From: Vagococcus xieshaowenii
GTDB lineage: Bacteria > Bacillota > Bacilli > Lactobacillales > Vagococcaceae
DNA length: 64,000 nt
Assembly (NCBI RefSeq): GCF_004792515.1
Contig: NZ_CP038865.1
Span: 1,434,501-1,498,500 of the forward strand
Direction of reading: 5' to 3'
Of the stretch, positions 1 through 8,939 are shown in pieces. Below the pieces are notes generated by a model. It was not told the origin of the DNA. It was given only the letters and a program-made list of their open reading frames with translations, and searched no databases. The stretch's first letter is position 1, and each line of letters begins with the position of its first letter. A program made the translations under genes and the position numbers.

Positions 1-79
1 TAAAATTTTTAGAAAAAAGGTACTGTGAGAGAATATCTTTCATATTTTCAAACGTTGATAACAATAAAAAATCAACCAT
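1..79 (-). CDS. 5' end of an unidentified gene, cut by the window edge
   Basis: An ATG at 79-77 on the minus strand follows a good GGAG ribosome binding site (about 85-95) and opens 26 codons without a stop up to the left edge. The visible peptide starts MVDFLLLSTFENMKDILSQ. The fragment is too short to name a family. It lies downstream of nifJ on the same strand, but the nifJ terminator separates them, so it probably has its own promoter. Confidence 0.5.
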   Translation of the reverse strand, partial: MVDFLLLSTFENMKDILSQYLFSKNF

Positions 80-255
80 CTATATTCTCCTTTCTTTTTC
101 TGTAAATAGTATAACATAAATAAGCCTTTCAAGAGTCTTATTGAACGTTTTTTCACAAAAATTTCTATCATTTTGCTTTGTTAGCCATCAAAACAGGAGC
201 TTGTGACAAAGTAAAATTTAAGAAGCTGCTTTTGCTACACCGTTCATGCGAAATA

Positions 256-291
256 AAAGAGCTGTGACAACAGTTTTGTCACAGCTCTTTC
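256..291 (-). terminator. Rho-independent terminator of nifJ
   Basis: The arms AGAGCTGTGACAA and TTGTCACAGCTCT form a 13-bp perfect stem with a 4-base loop, and a U-rich tract follows when read on the minus strand. It sits about 20 bases past the nifJ stop codon. Confidence 0.85.
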
Positions 292-311
292 TTAAAAAAT
301 ACCTAGTATGT

Positions 312-3300
312 TTATTCTTTTTCCAACTTTTGACGAATTTTTTCTTCCTGACCAGCAATTCGTGCATAGCGATAAAAACGCTTTTTAGCATCTTCAATTG
401 TTTTGTCATATAACTCATCTGCTACTTCAGGATTTACCTTACTTAGAGATGAAAAACGAGTCTCACTTAATAAAAAAGATTTCATTTGCTCAAAGTTAGG
501 TTTTTTGAAGTCTAAAGTCATAGGGTTCTTGCCTTTTTCTTCTAGTGTGGGGTTGTAACGATACAATGACCAATAACCTGAGTTAACCGCATCTTTCGTT
601 TGTTGTAACGTGATACCGCCACTAATTCCATGTGCTATACATGGTGTATAAGCTATAATTAATGAAGGTCCAGGGAATTTTTCTGCCTCTTCAATCGCTT
701 TAATGGTTTGCATTTGATTAGCACCTGATGCGATTTGCGCCACATACACATTGCCGTAACTCATGGCAATAACACCCAAATCTTTCTTTACCCCACGTTT
801 TCCATCTGCAGCAAATTTTGCAATAGCAGCTGTTGGGGTCGCTTTAGATTTTTGACCACCTGTATTAGAATAAACTTCATTATCCATCACCAAAATATTG
901 ACATCTTCACCACTTGATAAAATATGATCAATCCCACCAAAACCAATATCATACGCCCAACCATCGCCACCAATCATCCATTGACTAGGTTTCACTAATA
1001 AATCCCATTTTTGTGCGATTCGTTCTAAAACAGGATAGGTTTCTTTTTCCGCCTCGACCATTGCTTTTACTTTTTGTGCACGTTGTTGGGTTCCTTGGCT
1101 ATCATTAAAATGACTTAGCCAATCCGATAGCATCTGGGCAATCTCTTCTGATAACTGTTCTTCTTTTAATATCGTCTCAACTATCATCGCTAGCTCTTCT
1201 CTTCTAGAATTATTAGCTAAATACATCCCATAACCAAATTCGGCATTATCTTCAAATAAAGAATTTGACCATGCAGGTCCTTGTCCTAGGTGATTGGTTG
1301 TATAGGGGGTTGTCGACGCAGATGCCCCAAATATTGAAGAACACCCCGTAGCATTCGCCATCATTAAACGATCACCGTACAATTGCGTTAATAATTTAAT
1401 ATACGGTGTCTCTCCACAACCTGAACAAGCACCTGAAAATTCGATTAACGGTTGCTCAAACTGAGAGCCACGAATATTATTGGTTTTAAATGGATTGGCT
1501 TTTGTTTTCAACGTCATCGCAAAAGCCCAGTTAACTGCTTGTTCTTTCATCTCATCGTAAGGCTTCATTTCTAGTGCTTTTCCTTTAGCTGGACAAGCTT
1601 CCACACATAAACCACAACCTGTACAGTCTTCTAAAGATACTTGAATACGATACATTAAACCATCGGCTCCACGCATTTCTCTTGTTAGGAATCCATCAGG
1701 CGCTTCAGATTGTTCTTCCTCATCGACTAAGAATGGACGAATAGCCGCATGAGGACAGACAAAGGCACATTCATTACACATCGTACACTTATCCACATCC
1801 CATTCTGGCACCTCCAAAGCAATGCCGCGTTTCTCATACGCAGCCATACCACTTGGAATACGTCCATCAGTCATTTGTTGTTCCTTTAAATCGCCTACTG
1901 ATAAAGAATCTCCCTCATGTCGAGCAATGGGATCTACAATTTTAAAAACAAATTCTGGACGTTTCACGGTTGCATCAGTTAAGCGACCTTTCGTTTCCAA
2001 CCATGAATCATCTAGTTGAATTTCTCTCATACTATCCACGGTTAATCTCATCGCCTCAACATTTTTTTCGACTATATCGTTAGATTTTTTAGCAAATCGT
2101 CGTTTCAGTTCATCCATCATATGTTCTTCTGCCACTTTAGGTTCAATAATTCCTGCCAATTCGAAGAAAGCACGTTGCATAATAGTATTAATTCTTCCAG
2201 GTAATCCCACTTTAAGCGCGATTTGAGCCGCATCGACTACGTAAAACCGAATATTTTTTTCTATCATTTTTTTACGCATCTTATAAGGTAATAAGGTCTT
2301 TAACGTCTCATCTGACCAACTAGCATTCAAAAGAAAGACACCGTTTTCTCTTAAAGAATCAATCATGTCGTATTTTTTCACATAGGATGTATGATGACAG
2401 CCGACAAAATTGGCTTCATCGACTAAATATGTTGCTTCGATAGGATGTGGGCCAAATCGAAGATGTGATACGGTTAATCCCCCTGATTTTTTTGAATCGT
2501 AATCAAAATATCCTTGAACATAATGGTCTGTTTGATCACCAATTATCTTGATGGTTGAATAATTTGCCCCTACAGTGCCATCTGAACCAAATCCCCAAAA
2601 TTTCGCTTGATACGTTTCATCTGAAATTAGATTTATTTCTTCTTCCACAGGTAAGGATAAATAGGTTACATCATCGACAATCCCAATCGTAAAACGTTGT
2701 TTCAATTCATCTTTTGGTCTTAATAAATGTCTAAAAACAGCTAAAATATGACTGGGTGTTGTATTTTTTGAGCCTAATCCATAACGTCCTCCTGTAATAA
2801 TTGGTGCTGCATCACTGCCATACAAAGCACTTTGAACATCTAATAATAACGGTTCACCGTTAGCTCCAGGCTCTTTTGTTCGGTCCAATACGGCGATTTT
2901 TTTCACCGTTTTTGGTAACTTATTTAAGAAAACTTCTGTTGGAAACGGACGATATAAATGAATATTCAAATGTCCCACTTTTTGTCCCTGTGCATTTAAA
3001 TAATCGACAGTGTTTCTAACAGTTGAAGCAACACTTCCCATCGAAACAATCACTTCTGTCGCATCTTTTGCACCGTAATAAGTTACCAAATCATAATCTG
3101 TTCCACGTAGATCATTAATTTTTTGCATATAATGTTGGACAATGCCTGGTACAGCATCGTAATACGTATTAATTGTTTCACGTTGTTGGAAATGAATATC
3201 TGGATTTTGGTTGGTCCCACTGACATGCGGTTGGTTAGGATTCAAACTACGTTGACGAAATTCAGCTAATTTTTCTTCATTAACAAGCGGGCGTAATTCT

Positions 3301-3863
3301 TCATAATCGAGTACTTCTATTTTTTGTAGTTCATGACTCGTTCTAAACCCATCAAAAAAATTAATAAAAGGTAAGCTTGCTTCAATAGTTGCAAGATGAG
3401 CCACTGCAGATAAGTCCATCACTTCTTGGACGCTACTTTCTGCTAACATAACAAAACCTGTTTGACGTGCCGCCATGACATCGCCATGATCACCAAAAAT
3501 ACTTAAAGCATTAGTTGCTACCGCACGAGATGCTACATGAAAAACAGTGGGCAATAACTCGCCTGCAATTTTATACATATTAGGAATCATCAACAGTAAA
3601 CCTTGAGAAGCTGTATAAGTCGTTGTTAATGCACCTGTTTTCAACGCACCATGAACCACACCCGCTGCTCCTGCTTCTGATTGCATTTCAATTACTTGTA
3701 CTGGACGGTTAAATAAATTTTTCTTTCCCTCGACAGACCATTCATCGGTTACTTCTGCCATCGTTGAACTGGGGGTAATGGGATAGATAGCCGCTAACTC
3801 TGTGAATGCATACGCAATATGTGCTGCTGCTGTATTCCCGTCCATTGTCTTTAATTCACGCAT
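312..3863 (-). CDS. nifJ: Pyruvate:ferredoxin (flavodoxin) oxidoreductase
   Basis: This 1183-residue single-chain PFOR has the usual full length of the family. It oxidises pyruvate to acetyl-CoA and CO2, passing electrons to ferredoxin or flavodoxin in the cytoplasm. The N-terminal pyruvate/TPP domain opens with YPITPSSTMAE. Two 4Fe-4S clusters lie near residues 690 (CTMCNECAFVCP) and 745 (CTGCGLCVEACP). The C-terminal TPP site near residue 960 has GGDGWAYDIGFGG and NEVYSNTGGQKSKATP, and SGACSGCGETP near 805 supplies the proximal-cluster cysteines. GGAG lies 9 bases before the ATG. It is monocistronic. Finding it beside a full PDH operon is notable for a lactic bacterium; no ferredoxin or flavodoxin gene is in the window. 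Confidence 0.96.
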   Translation of the reverse strand: MRELKTMDGNTAAAHIAYAFTELAAIYPITPSSTMAEVTDEWSVEGKKNLFNRPVQVIEMQSEAGAAGVVHGALKTGALTTTYTASQGLLLMIPNMYKIAGELLPTVFHVASRAVATNALSIFGDHGDVMAARQTGFVMLAESSVQEVMDLSAVAHLATIEASLPFINFFDGFRTSHELQKIEVLDYEELRPLVNEEKLAEFRQRSLNPNQPHVSGTNQNPDIHFQQRETINTYYDAVPGIVQHYMQKINDLRGTDYDLVTYYGAKDATEVIVSMGSVASTVRNTVDYLNAQGQKVGHLNIHLYRPFPTEVFLNKLPKTVKKIAVLDRTKEPGANGEPLLLDVQSALYGSDAAPIITGGRYGLGSKNTTPSHILAVFRHLLRPKDELKQRFTIGIVDDVTYLSLPVEEEINLISDETYQAKFWGFGSDGTVGANYSTIKIIGDQTDHYVQGYFDYDSKKSGGLTVSHLRFGPHPIEATYLVDEANFVGCHHTSYVKKYDMIDSLRENGVFLLNASWSDETLKTLLPYKMRKKMIEKNIRFYVVDAAQIALKVGLPGRINTIMQRAFFELAGIIEPKVAEEHMMDELKRRFAKKSNDIVEKNVEAMRLTVDSMREIQLDDSWLETKGRLTDATVKRPEFVFKIVDPIARHEGDSLSVGDLKEQQMTDGRIPSGMAAYEKRGIALEVPEWDVDKCTMCNECAFVCPHAAIRPFLVDEEEQSEAPDGFLTREMRGADGLMYRIQVSLEDCTGCGLCVEACPAKGKALEMKPYDEMKEQAVNWAFAMTLKTKANPFKTNNIRGSQFEQPLIEFSGACSGCGETPYIKLLTQLYGDRLMMANATGCSSIFGASASTTPYTTNHLGQGPAWSNSLFEDNAEFGYGMYLANNSRREELAMIVETILKEEQLSEEIAQMLSDWLSHFNDSQGTQQRAQKVKAMVEAEKETYPVLERIAQKWDLLVKPSQWMIGGDGWAYDIGFGGIDHILSSGEDVNILVMDNEVYSNTGGQKSKATPTAAIAKFAADGKRGVKKDLGVIAMSYGNVYVAQIASGANQMQTIKAIEEAEKFPGPSLIIAYTPCIAHGISGGITLQQTKDAVNSGYWSLYRYNPTLEEKGKNPMTLDFKKPNFEQMKSFLLSETRFSSLSKVNPEVADELYDKTIEDAKKRFYRYARIAGQEEKIRQKLEKE

Positions 3864-4095
3864 TTACTTGTTCTCCTTTTTTCATCTTTGTGAAAAAACT
3901 ACCTAAGTTATTATATCCTTTTTACCTCACTTTTAAAAGACCTTATTTACTATAAGCAAACTAGCTGACTTTTTTTAATAAAAACTAATCATTTTATTTA
4001 ACTATCTAATTGTAAGTCAAAAGGCAATAAAAAATCGAACGTTTATGATACAATTATTTTTGTAAATAGACCCTTTAAATATATAGGAGGAAACA

Positions 4096-4728
4096 ATGAT
4101 GAAAATTGGTATTATTGCAGCGAACGGTAAAGTTGGTCAATTGATTACTGAAGAAGCCGTCAATAAAGGATATGAGGTAACAGCAATTGTTAGAAACGAT
4201 AACAAAACTACTGCACCACGGTCACTACAAAAAGATTTATTTGATTTAACTCGTGATGATATCTCTTCATTTGATGTTATCATTGATGCAGCAGGTTTTT
4301 GGCAACCCGAAGACTTAATCAAGCATCAAACGTCTATTGCTCATTTAACTGATATCTTAAAAGGAACACCCACACGATTAATAATAGTTGGCGGCGCAGG
4401 TAGTTTATATATGGATGCTACTCATACCATTCAATTAAAAGATACTCCTGATTTTCCTGAAGCGTATAAACCACTTGCTGAAAGTATGGCTAAAGGCTTG
4501 GATTTGTTGCGTGAACGTCACGATAGCCACTGGGTTTATGTCAGCCCCGCAGCCGATTTCATTGCGGATGGAGAAAAAACTGGTCAGTATGCCTTTACAG
4601 GTGAAGAATTCACTGTCAATAAACACGGTAAAAGTTACTTAAGCTATGCCGATTATGCAACTGCTCTAGTTGAGCTTTTAGAAGATACCTCTATCAATCA
4701 GCAACGAGTGGCTATTTATACTAAGTAA
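4096..4728 (+). CDS. NAD(P)-binding Rossmann protein (NmrA/YwnB-like)
   Basis: The protein has 210 residues. The start MMKIGIIAANGKVGQLI is a Rossmann nucleotide-binding loop of the NAD(P)H-binding (atypical SDR) type, and VDAAGFW/IIVGGAGSLY-like segments follow, as in YwnB and YwnB-like quinone reductases or epimerases. AGGAGG at 4085-4090 precedes a double ATG (4096 and 4099), so the start could be one codon later. It is monocistronic with its own terminator. The substrate cannot be told from sequence. It is the only plus-strand gene between nifJ and the sprT/tex pair. Confidence 0.75.
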   Translation: MMKIGIIAANGKVGQLITEEAVNKGYEVTAIVRNDNKTTAPRSLQKDLFDLTRDDISSFDVIIDAAGFWQPEDLIKHQTSIAHLTDILKGTPTRLIIVGGAGSLYMDATHTIQLKDTPDFPEAYKPLAESMAKGLDLLRERHDSHWVYVSPAADFIADGEKTGQYAFTGEEFTVNKHGKSYLSYADYATALVELLEDTSINQQRVAIYTK

Positions 4729-4744
4729 TTAAAAGATATAACGA

Positions 4745-4780
4745 AAAAGCGCACGACTATTCAACGTCGTGCGCTTTTAA
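4745..4780. terminator. Bidirectional terminator after the Rossmann protein gene
   Basis: The arms AAAAGCGCACGAC and GTCGTGCGCTTTT pair perfectly around an 8-base loop. A T-run follows on both strands, so it can also stop transcription of the convergent sprT-like gene. Confidence 0.85.
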
Positions 4781-4839
4781 TATAATAGGTTATCAATTAT
4801 TTCAATCTATTTATTAAACAATATTGTTCAATTATTCAG

Positions 4840-5337
4840 TCATTCTAATGTTATCATGACTAAATCACCAAAACATTTACAGCGATAGCGATTGAGGTCG
4901 ATTTTTTTCTGACGATAATAATCTAGTTGACATTTCTGACAGCGATAATGGTAACGAGTCTCTTTTTCAACTAACGGTTTTACATAACGTGAGCCACCTA
5001 CCGCTTTTAATAATAGTTTAAAGGCTTTGTCTCTATGTTGATAGCCGCGTCCGGTTAAATGCAAATGATAGTGGCAAAGTTCATGTAGTATCACATTGAC
5101 TAATTCTTCCCACCCATACTTTGTATAGACTAGTGGGTTAATATCAATATGATGACTAGTCAAATGATATCTACCACCTGTCGTCTTTAATCGTTTATTT
5201 ACTTTTGCATCATGAGTAAATGGCGCATTAAAGCATCTTAACGAAATGATGCTTATCCATTCGGTTAAAGAGTCATCTGTCAAAGGTGGTTCGTCTTGAA
5301 ATAGTTGTTCAAAATAACGATAATCTTCGCTTAACAT
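4840..5337 (-). CDS. SprT-like zinc metalloprotease-fold protein
   Basis: This 165-residue SprT-family protein resembles B. subtilis YdcK. The zinc-binding HELCH is at residues 85-89, within LHELCHYHLH. A C-terminal zinc ribbon uses CQKC (133-136) and CKC (153-155). The eukaryotic relative Spartan cleaves DNA-protein crosslinks; the role of the short bacterial form is not established. Its ATG overlaps the tex stop codon by one base (TAATG), so the two are translationally coupled. The tex-sprT order is conserved in Firmicutes. Confidence 0.88.
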   Translation of the reverse strand: MLSEDYRYFEQLFQDEPPLTDDSLTEWISIISLRCFNAPFTHDAKVNKRLKTTGGRYHLTSHHIDINPLVYTKYGWEELVNVILHELCHYHLHLTGRGYQHRDKAFKLLLKAVGGSRYVKPLVEKETRYHYRCQKCQLDYYRQKKIDLNRYRCKCFGDLVMITLE

Positions 5338-7517
5338 TAGGCTTGATTGGGACCTAACATACTTAGTGCGACACGATGTTTGGCTAAGTCAACTTCTTCA
5401 ATCCAGACTGTTACGATATCACCAACTGCGACTACATCAGTTGGATGCTTAACAAATTTATGACTTAATTTAGAAATATGTACTAACCCATCTTGTTTAA
5501 CACCAATATCCACAAATGCCCCGAAATCGACCACATTTCTGATGGTCCCTTCTAGTTCCATGCCGACTTTTAAGTCTTCCATCGTTAATACATCTTTTCT
5601 TAATAGTGGAGCAGGCATAGCCTCACGCATATCACGCCCTGGTTGTTTCAATGCCTCTACGATATCTTGTAATGTTTCTTCTCCTATAGACAAGTGTTGT
5701 GCCATTGAAGGTAATGACATATTGGCAAGTTTTTGCTTACTTTCTTCTGTTCCTAATTCTGTTAATTGAATGCCTAATTCTTTTAATAAACGTTCCGTTG
5801 CTTCATAACTTTCTGGGTGAATTCCGGTATTGTCTAAAATGGTTTTACCACCCACAATTCGGATAAAACCAACTGCTTGTTCATAAGCTTTTGGTCCTAA
5901 TCGTGGTACTTTTTTCAACTGTTTACGATCAGTAAAAACACCATTTTCATCACGATACTTCACAAAGTTTTGCGCAGTGGTTTTGTTCAATCCGGCCACG
6001 TGTTGTAGTAATTCAGAGCTAGCCGTATTAGCATTGACACCTACTTGGTTAACCGCTGTTTCCACAACAAAGTCTAATTGTTCAGCTAAGCGTTTTTGAG
6101 AAACATCGTGTTGATATTGTCCGACACCAACAGCTTTAGGATCAATTTTTACCAATTCTGCTAAGGGATCTTGTAAACGACGCGCAATACTAACTGCACT
6201 ACGTTCTTCAACTTGCAAATCTGGAAATTCTTCACGAGCAACCGCACTTGCTGAGTAAACCGAAGCACCGGCTTCATTAACAATCACATAGTACACACTA
6301 CGCTCTATTTGTCTTAATTGCTCGGCAACAAACAATTCTGATTCCCGACTAGCAGTCCCATTCCCAATAGCAACCATCTCAACTTGATACGTTTCGATTA
6401 GTTCTCTAAAGGTTGGACCTGCGGCAGCTTTTTTGGCTGCAGGAGCTGGATTGTGTGGATAAATAACATTAATGGCTAAGACTTTTCCTGTACCATCAAC
6501 AATCGCTAATTTACATCCCGTACGATATGCTGGATCAAATCCCATTACGACTTTATCTTTTAATGGTGACTGTAATAATAAATGACGTAGATTTTCACCA
6601 AAAATATTAATGGCTTGTTCATCAGCTTTTTCTGTTAATTCTGAGCGAATTTCACGTTCGATTGCTGGCTTAATAAAACGTTTATAGCTATCTTGATACG
6701 CAGCACGAATATAAGCTACTGCCGTACTTTGCGTGTGTTGGCCAATCAAATGACGTTCAAAGTAACGCATCACTTCTTCTTCTGGAAGGGTTAATTCCAC
6801 TTTAAGTATGCCTTCTTTTTCCCCACGATTCATTGCTAGAACACGATGAGAAACAATCGTTTTAACCGGTTCTTGAAAATCGTAGTACATTTCAAAAATC
6901 TGTTTTTCATCTTTTGAAGCATCTTTTCCACTACTTACTAAGATACCTTTTTTCATTGTAAAGTCACGCAGCCACTCACGATAGCTTGCATCATCACTAA
7001 TGATTTCTGCAATAATTTCATGTGCTCCTTGGTAGACATCTTCTGTACTCATTACCTCATTGGCCTCATTAATATAAGCTTGTGCTTCTACTTCAACCGG
7101 GCTACTTGGATAAGTTAATAACCATTTAGCAAATGGTTCTAAACCTTTTTCTTTGGCGATAGTTGCCTTAGTACGTCGCTTTTGTTTGTAAGGTCGATAA
7201 ATATCTTCTAGCTTTTGCATCGTAGTGGCCGTGAGTATTTGTTTAGATAACTCAGGCGTTAGTTTGTCTTGTTCGTGAATTAGTCGTTCTACTTCTTCAC
7301 GTCGTTTTTCTAAATTAGTAATATATTGATGACGTTCTTCAATTTCACGAATCATGACTTCATCTAAGCTACCGGTTGCTTCTTTACGATAACGTGCAAT
7401 AAACGGTACCGTGTTTCCTTCAGCTAATAATTCTAACACTTTCTTGATTTGATTAGGTTTGTACTGATTTAATTCTTTGATTAAAATTGAATGTACACGT
7501 TGTTCTTTTTCTTCCAA
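5337..7517 (-). CDS. tex: Tex-family RNA-binding transcription accessory protein
   Basis: The protein has 726 residues, the usual Tex length. It has the N-terminal Tex helical region (FIARYRKEATGSLDEV), a YqgF/RNase H-like domain (VVMGFDPAYRTGCKLAI near residue 325), a helix-hairpin-helix pair (GVNANTASSELLQ, VPRLGPKAYEQA) and a C-terminal S1 domain (GTIRNVVDFGAFVDIG). Tex binds nucleic acid and affects transcription and RNA turnover. The start is TTG (7517-7515) preceded by GTGGAG; no ATG lies near the conserved N-terminus. It is co-transcribed with the sprT-like gene. Confidence 0.95.
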   Translation of the reverse strand: MEEKEQRVHSILIKELNQYKPNQIKKVLELLAEGNTVPFIARYRKEATGSLDEVMIREIEERHQYITNLEKRREEVERLIHEQDKLTPELSKQILTATTMQKLEDIYRPYKQKRRTKATIAKEKGLEPFAKWLLTYPSSPVEVEAQAYINEANEVMSTEDVYQGAHEIIAEIISDDASYREWLRDFTMKKGILVSSGKDASKDEKQIFEMYYDFQEPVKTIVSHRVLAMNRGEKEGILKVELTLPEEEVMRYFERHLIGQHTQSTAVAYIRAAYQDSYKRFIKPAIEREIRSELTEKADEQAINIFGENLRHLLLQSPLKDKVVMGFDPAYRTGCKLAIVDGTGKVLAINVIYPHNPAPAAKKAAAGPTFRELIETYQVEMVAIGNGTASRESELFVAEQLRQIERSVYYVIVNEAGASVYSASAVAREEFPDLQVEERSAVSIARRLQDPLAELVKIDPKAVGVGQYQHDVSQKRLAEQLDFVVETAVNQVGVNANTASSELLQHVAGLNKTTAQNFVKYRDENGVFTDRKQLKKVPRLGPKAYEQAVGFIRIVGGKTILDNTGIHPESYEATERLLKELGIQLTELGTEESKQKLANMSLPSMAQHLSIGEETLQDIVEALKQPGRDMREAMPAPLLRKDVLTMEDLKVGMELEGTIRNVVDFGAFVDIGVKQDGLVHISKLSHKFVKHPTDVVAVGDIVTVWIEEVDLAKHRVALSMLGPNQA

Positions 7518-7564
7518 AACACTCCACGTCCTTCACTTTATTTCATTATCTATCATATCATAAA

Positions 7565-8293
7565 TTATTCTTCTGGTTGCCATACTTCTCCTTGGAAAAA
7601 TTCTTGTGCTTGCAAGATTCCTTCTGACGAAAAAATAACCACATGAAGACTCCCACCGTATATTGCTCCACCATCCATACCAATCTTATGATCATGTTGC
7701 CACAACTTGGTCGTTTGATTATCTCCATATAAATAGTGCGTTGGTGTATGGCCAAATACCAACGTCTTGCCCGTTTTATTGGGTAATTGGTGAAACGGCT
7801 CGCGGATCCAAATAAATTCACGCTCACTTGTCTTGCGCCAATCGCTTAAGGTTAAATTAACCCCTGCATGAACAAAAACATATGCTTGCCATTCATAATA
7901 TAGCGGTAGTGTTTTTAAGAACGTGAGTAATGTCTCATAGTGATAGCGAATCATTGCCGCAATTTCAGAAGGTGAATATTCCTCACAGGCACCTTTATGT
8001 AGTAAACTCTCGATAGTAAGTTTTCCACCATTTAATAAGTAATTAGGATACCGTTCAATAGGATCCTCAATAAATCTCAATAGTAGATCTTCATGATTTC
8101 CTTTCAAGTAAACGGCCCCATATTCTTCGACTAATTTCTTACCTAGAAGCAAGCATTCCTTACTATACGTTCCCCGGTCAAGTAAATCTCCTAATAATAC
8201 CAACTGATGCATAGTTGGATCAAATTCTATTAATGCTCGTTGAAAACTATTTATATCTCCATGAATATCTCCAATCACATAAGCCAACTTCAT
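7565..8293 (-). CDS. PrpE/ApaH-like metallophosphoesterase
   Basis: The protein has 242 residues and shows the complete calcineurin-like phosphoesterase signature: GDIHG near the N-terminus, GDLLDRG, GNHE, GHTPTHY and a final DGG. This set matches PPP-type serine/threonine phosphatases and bis(5'-nucleosyl)-tetraphosphatases such as PrpE, which need two metal ions. The substrate (phosphoprotein or Ap4A) cannot be decided from sequence. AAGGTGAT precedes the ATG. It lies upstream of tex on the same strand with a 47-base gap and downstream of the DUF1149 gene, whose terminator separates them. Confidence 0.88.
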   Translation of the reverse strand: MKLAYVIGDIHGDINSFQRALIEFDPTMHQLVLLGDLLDRGTYSKECLLLGKKLVEEYGAVYLKGNHEDLLLRFIEDPIERYPNYLLNGGKLTIESLLHKGACEEYSPSEIAAMIRYHYETLLTFLKTLPLYYEWQAYVFVHAGVNLTLSDWRKTSEREFIWIREPFHQLPNKTGKTLVFGHTPTHYLYGDNQTTKLWQHDHKIGMDGGAIYGGSLHVVIFSSEGILQAQEFFQGEVWQPEE

Positions 8294-8318
8294 ATTATCA
8301 CCTTCTTTTCTTGTAAAT

Positions 8319-8350
8319 AAAAAGAGGCAGACAAACTGTCCACCCCTATG
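8319..8350 (-). terminator. Probable terminator after the DUF1149 gene
   Basis: Read on the minus strand, an imperfect hairpin (AGGGGTGGACAG / CTGTC..CCTCT) is followed by TTTTT. The stem has mismatches, so this is a moderate call. Confidence 0.5.
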
Positions 8351-8356
8351 TATAGG

Positions 8357-8740
8357 CTAATCTTCTTGTTGGAAGTTTAATTTAACACCAGGAATATCAA
8401 GGGCAATTTCTGTTACTTCTTCCGTTAAACGTTCCACAACTCTAAATAGTGGTTTGATTAACTCGTTAACTTCTTCCTTTGATAATTCTTCTGACGCTGT
8501 AATTTTACGGCCATGAACTTCGACCAATTGACGAACTGCGCCTGTTAATACAAAATCAGGGAACATAATTTTATAAATCACTCGTACCCCTAATATACTA
8601 TTTTTTTCAGAATCAAAATCTGCTTCCTCATTAACTTCAAGTGGTGTTACATCTACTTTAATTTCATTTTCACCTTGTTCACCATTATGTGCATCATAAT
8701 GAAATGCTTCTACAAACGCCTTATGTCTAACTAATTCCAT
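8357..8740 (-). CDS. DUF1149-family protein
   Basis: This 127-residue acidic cytoplasmic protein has no signal peptide or membrane segment. It looks like the lactobacillalean DUF1149 family (start MELVRHKAFVEAFHYDA, middle ILGVRVIYKIMFPDFVLTG, C-terminal IPGVKLNFQQED). No function is established for the family. A good ribosome binding site (AAGGAGGAT) precedes the ATG. It is the first gene of a minus-strand run ending with sprT, but an internal hairpin probably limits readthrough. Confidence 0.7.
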   Translation of the reverse strand: MELVRHKAFVEAFHYDAHNGEQGENEIKVDVTPLEVNEEADFDSEKNSILGVRVIYKIMFPDFVLTGAVRQLVEVHGRKITASEELSKEEVNELIKPLFRVVERLTEEVTEIALDIPGVKLNFQQED

Positions 8741-8892
8741 CTTATCCTCCTTATTAATTCTTCAAATTTATTATTCATTTCTTTATTCAATTATAGCATA
8801 TTCCTACTATATAATACATCTTCATATTTTTTTGACTACTGATTATTTATGCAAAAAGCGCTAATTTTTTAACAGAATTATGCTCGATGTTG

Positions 8893-8901
8893 TGCTATAA
8901 T
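8893..8901 (+). promoter_or_regulatory. Extended -10 promoter for the YfcC-type carrier
   Basis: TGCTATAAT gives an extended -10 element (TGn + TATAAT) about 39 bases before the start codon. No good -35 box stands 17 bases upstream, which fits an extended -10 promoter. Confidence 0.55.
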
Positions 8902-8939
8902 GTTTATGGTTTTATAACATATATATAAAGGAGAATTCT

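Noticed and set aside
218-418. A 66-codon minus-strand frame overlapping the nifJ end and its terminator
   Set aside because: Out of frame with nifJ, spans a hairpin and has no ribosome binding site.
8850-8866. A cre-like sequence (CAAAAAGCGCTAATTT) before the YfcC-type gene
   Set aside because: The core AAAGCGCT is present but the required TG start and the CA end are missing, so it does not meet the CcpA consensus.
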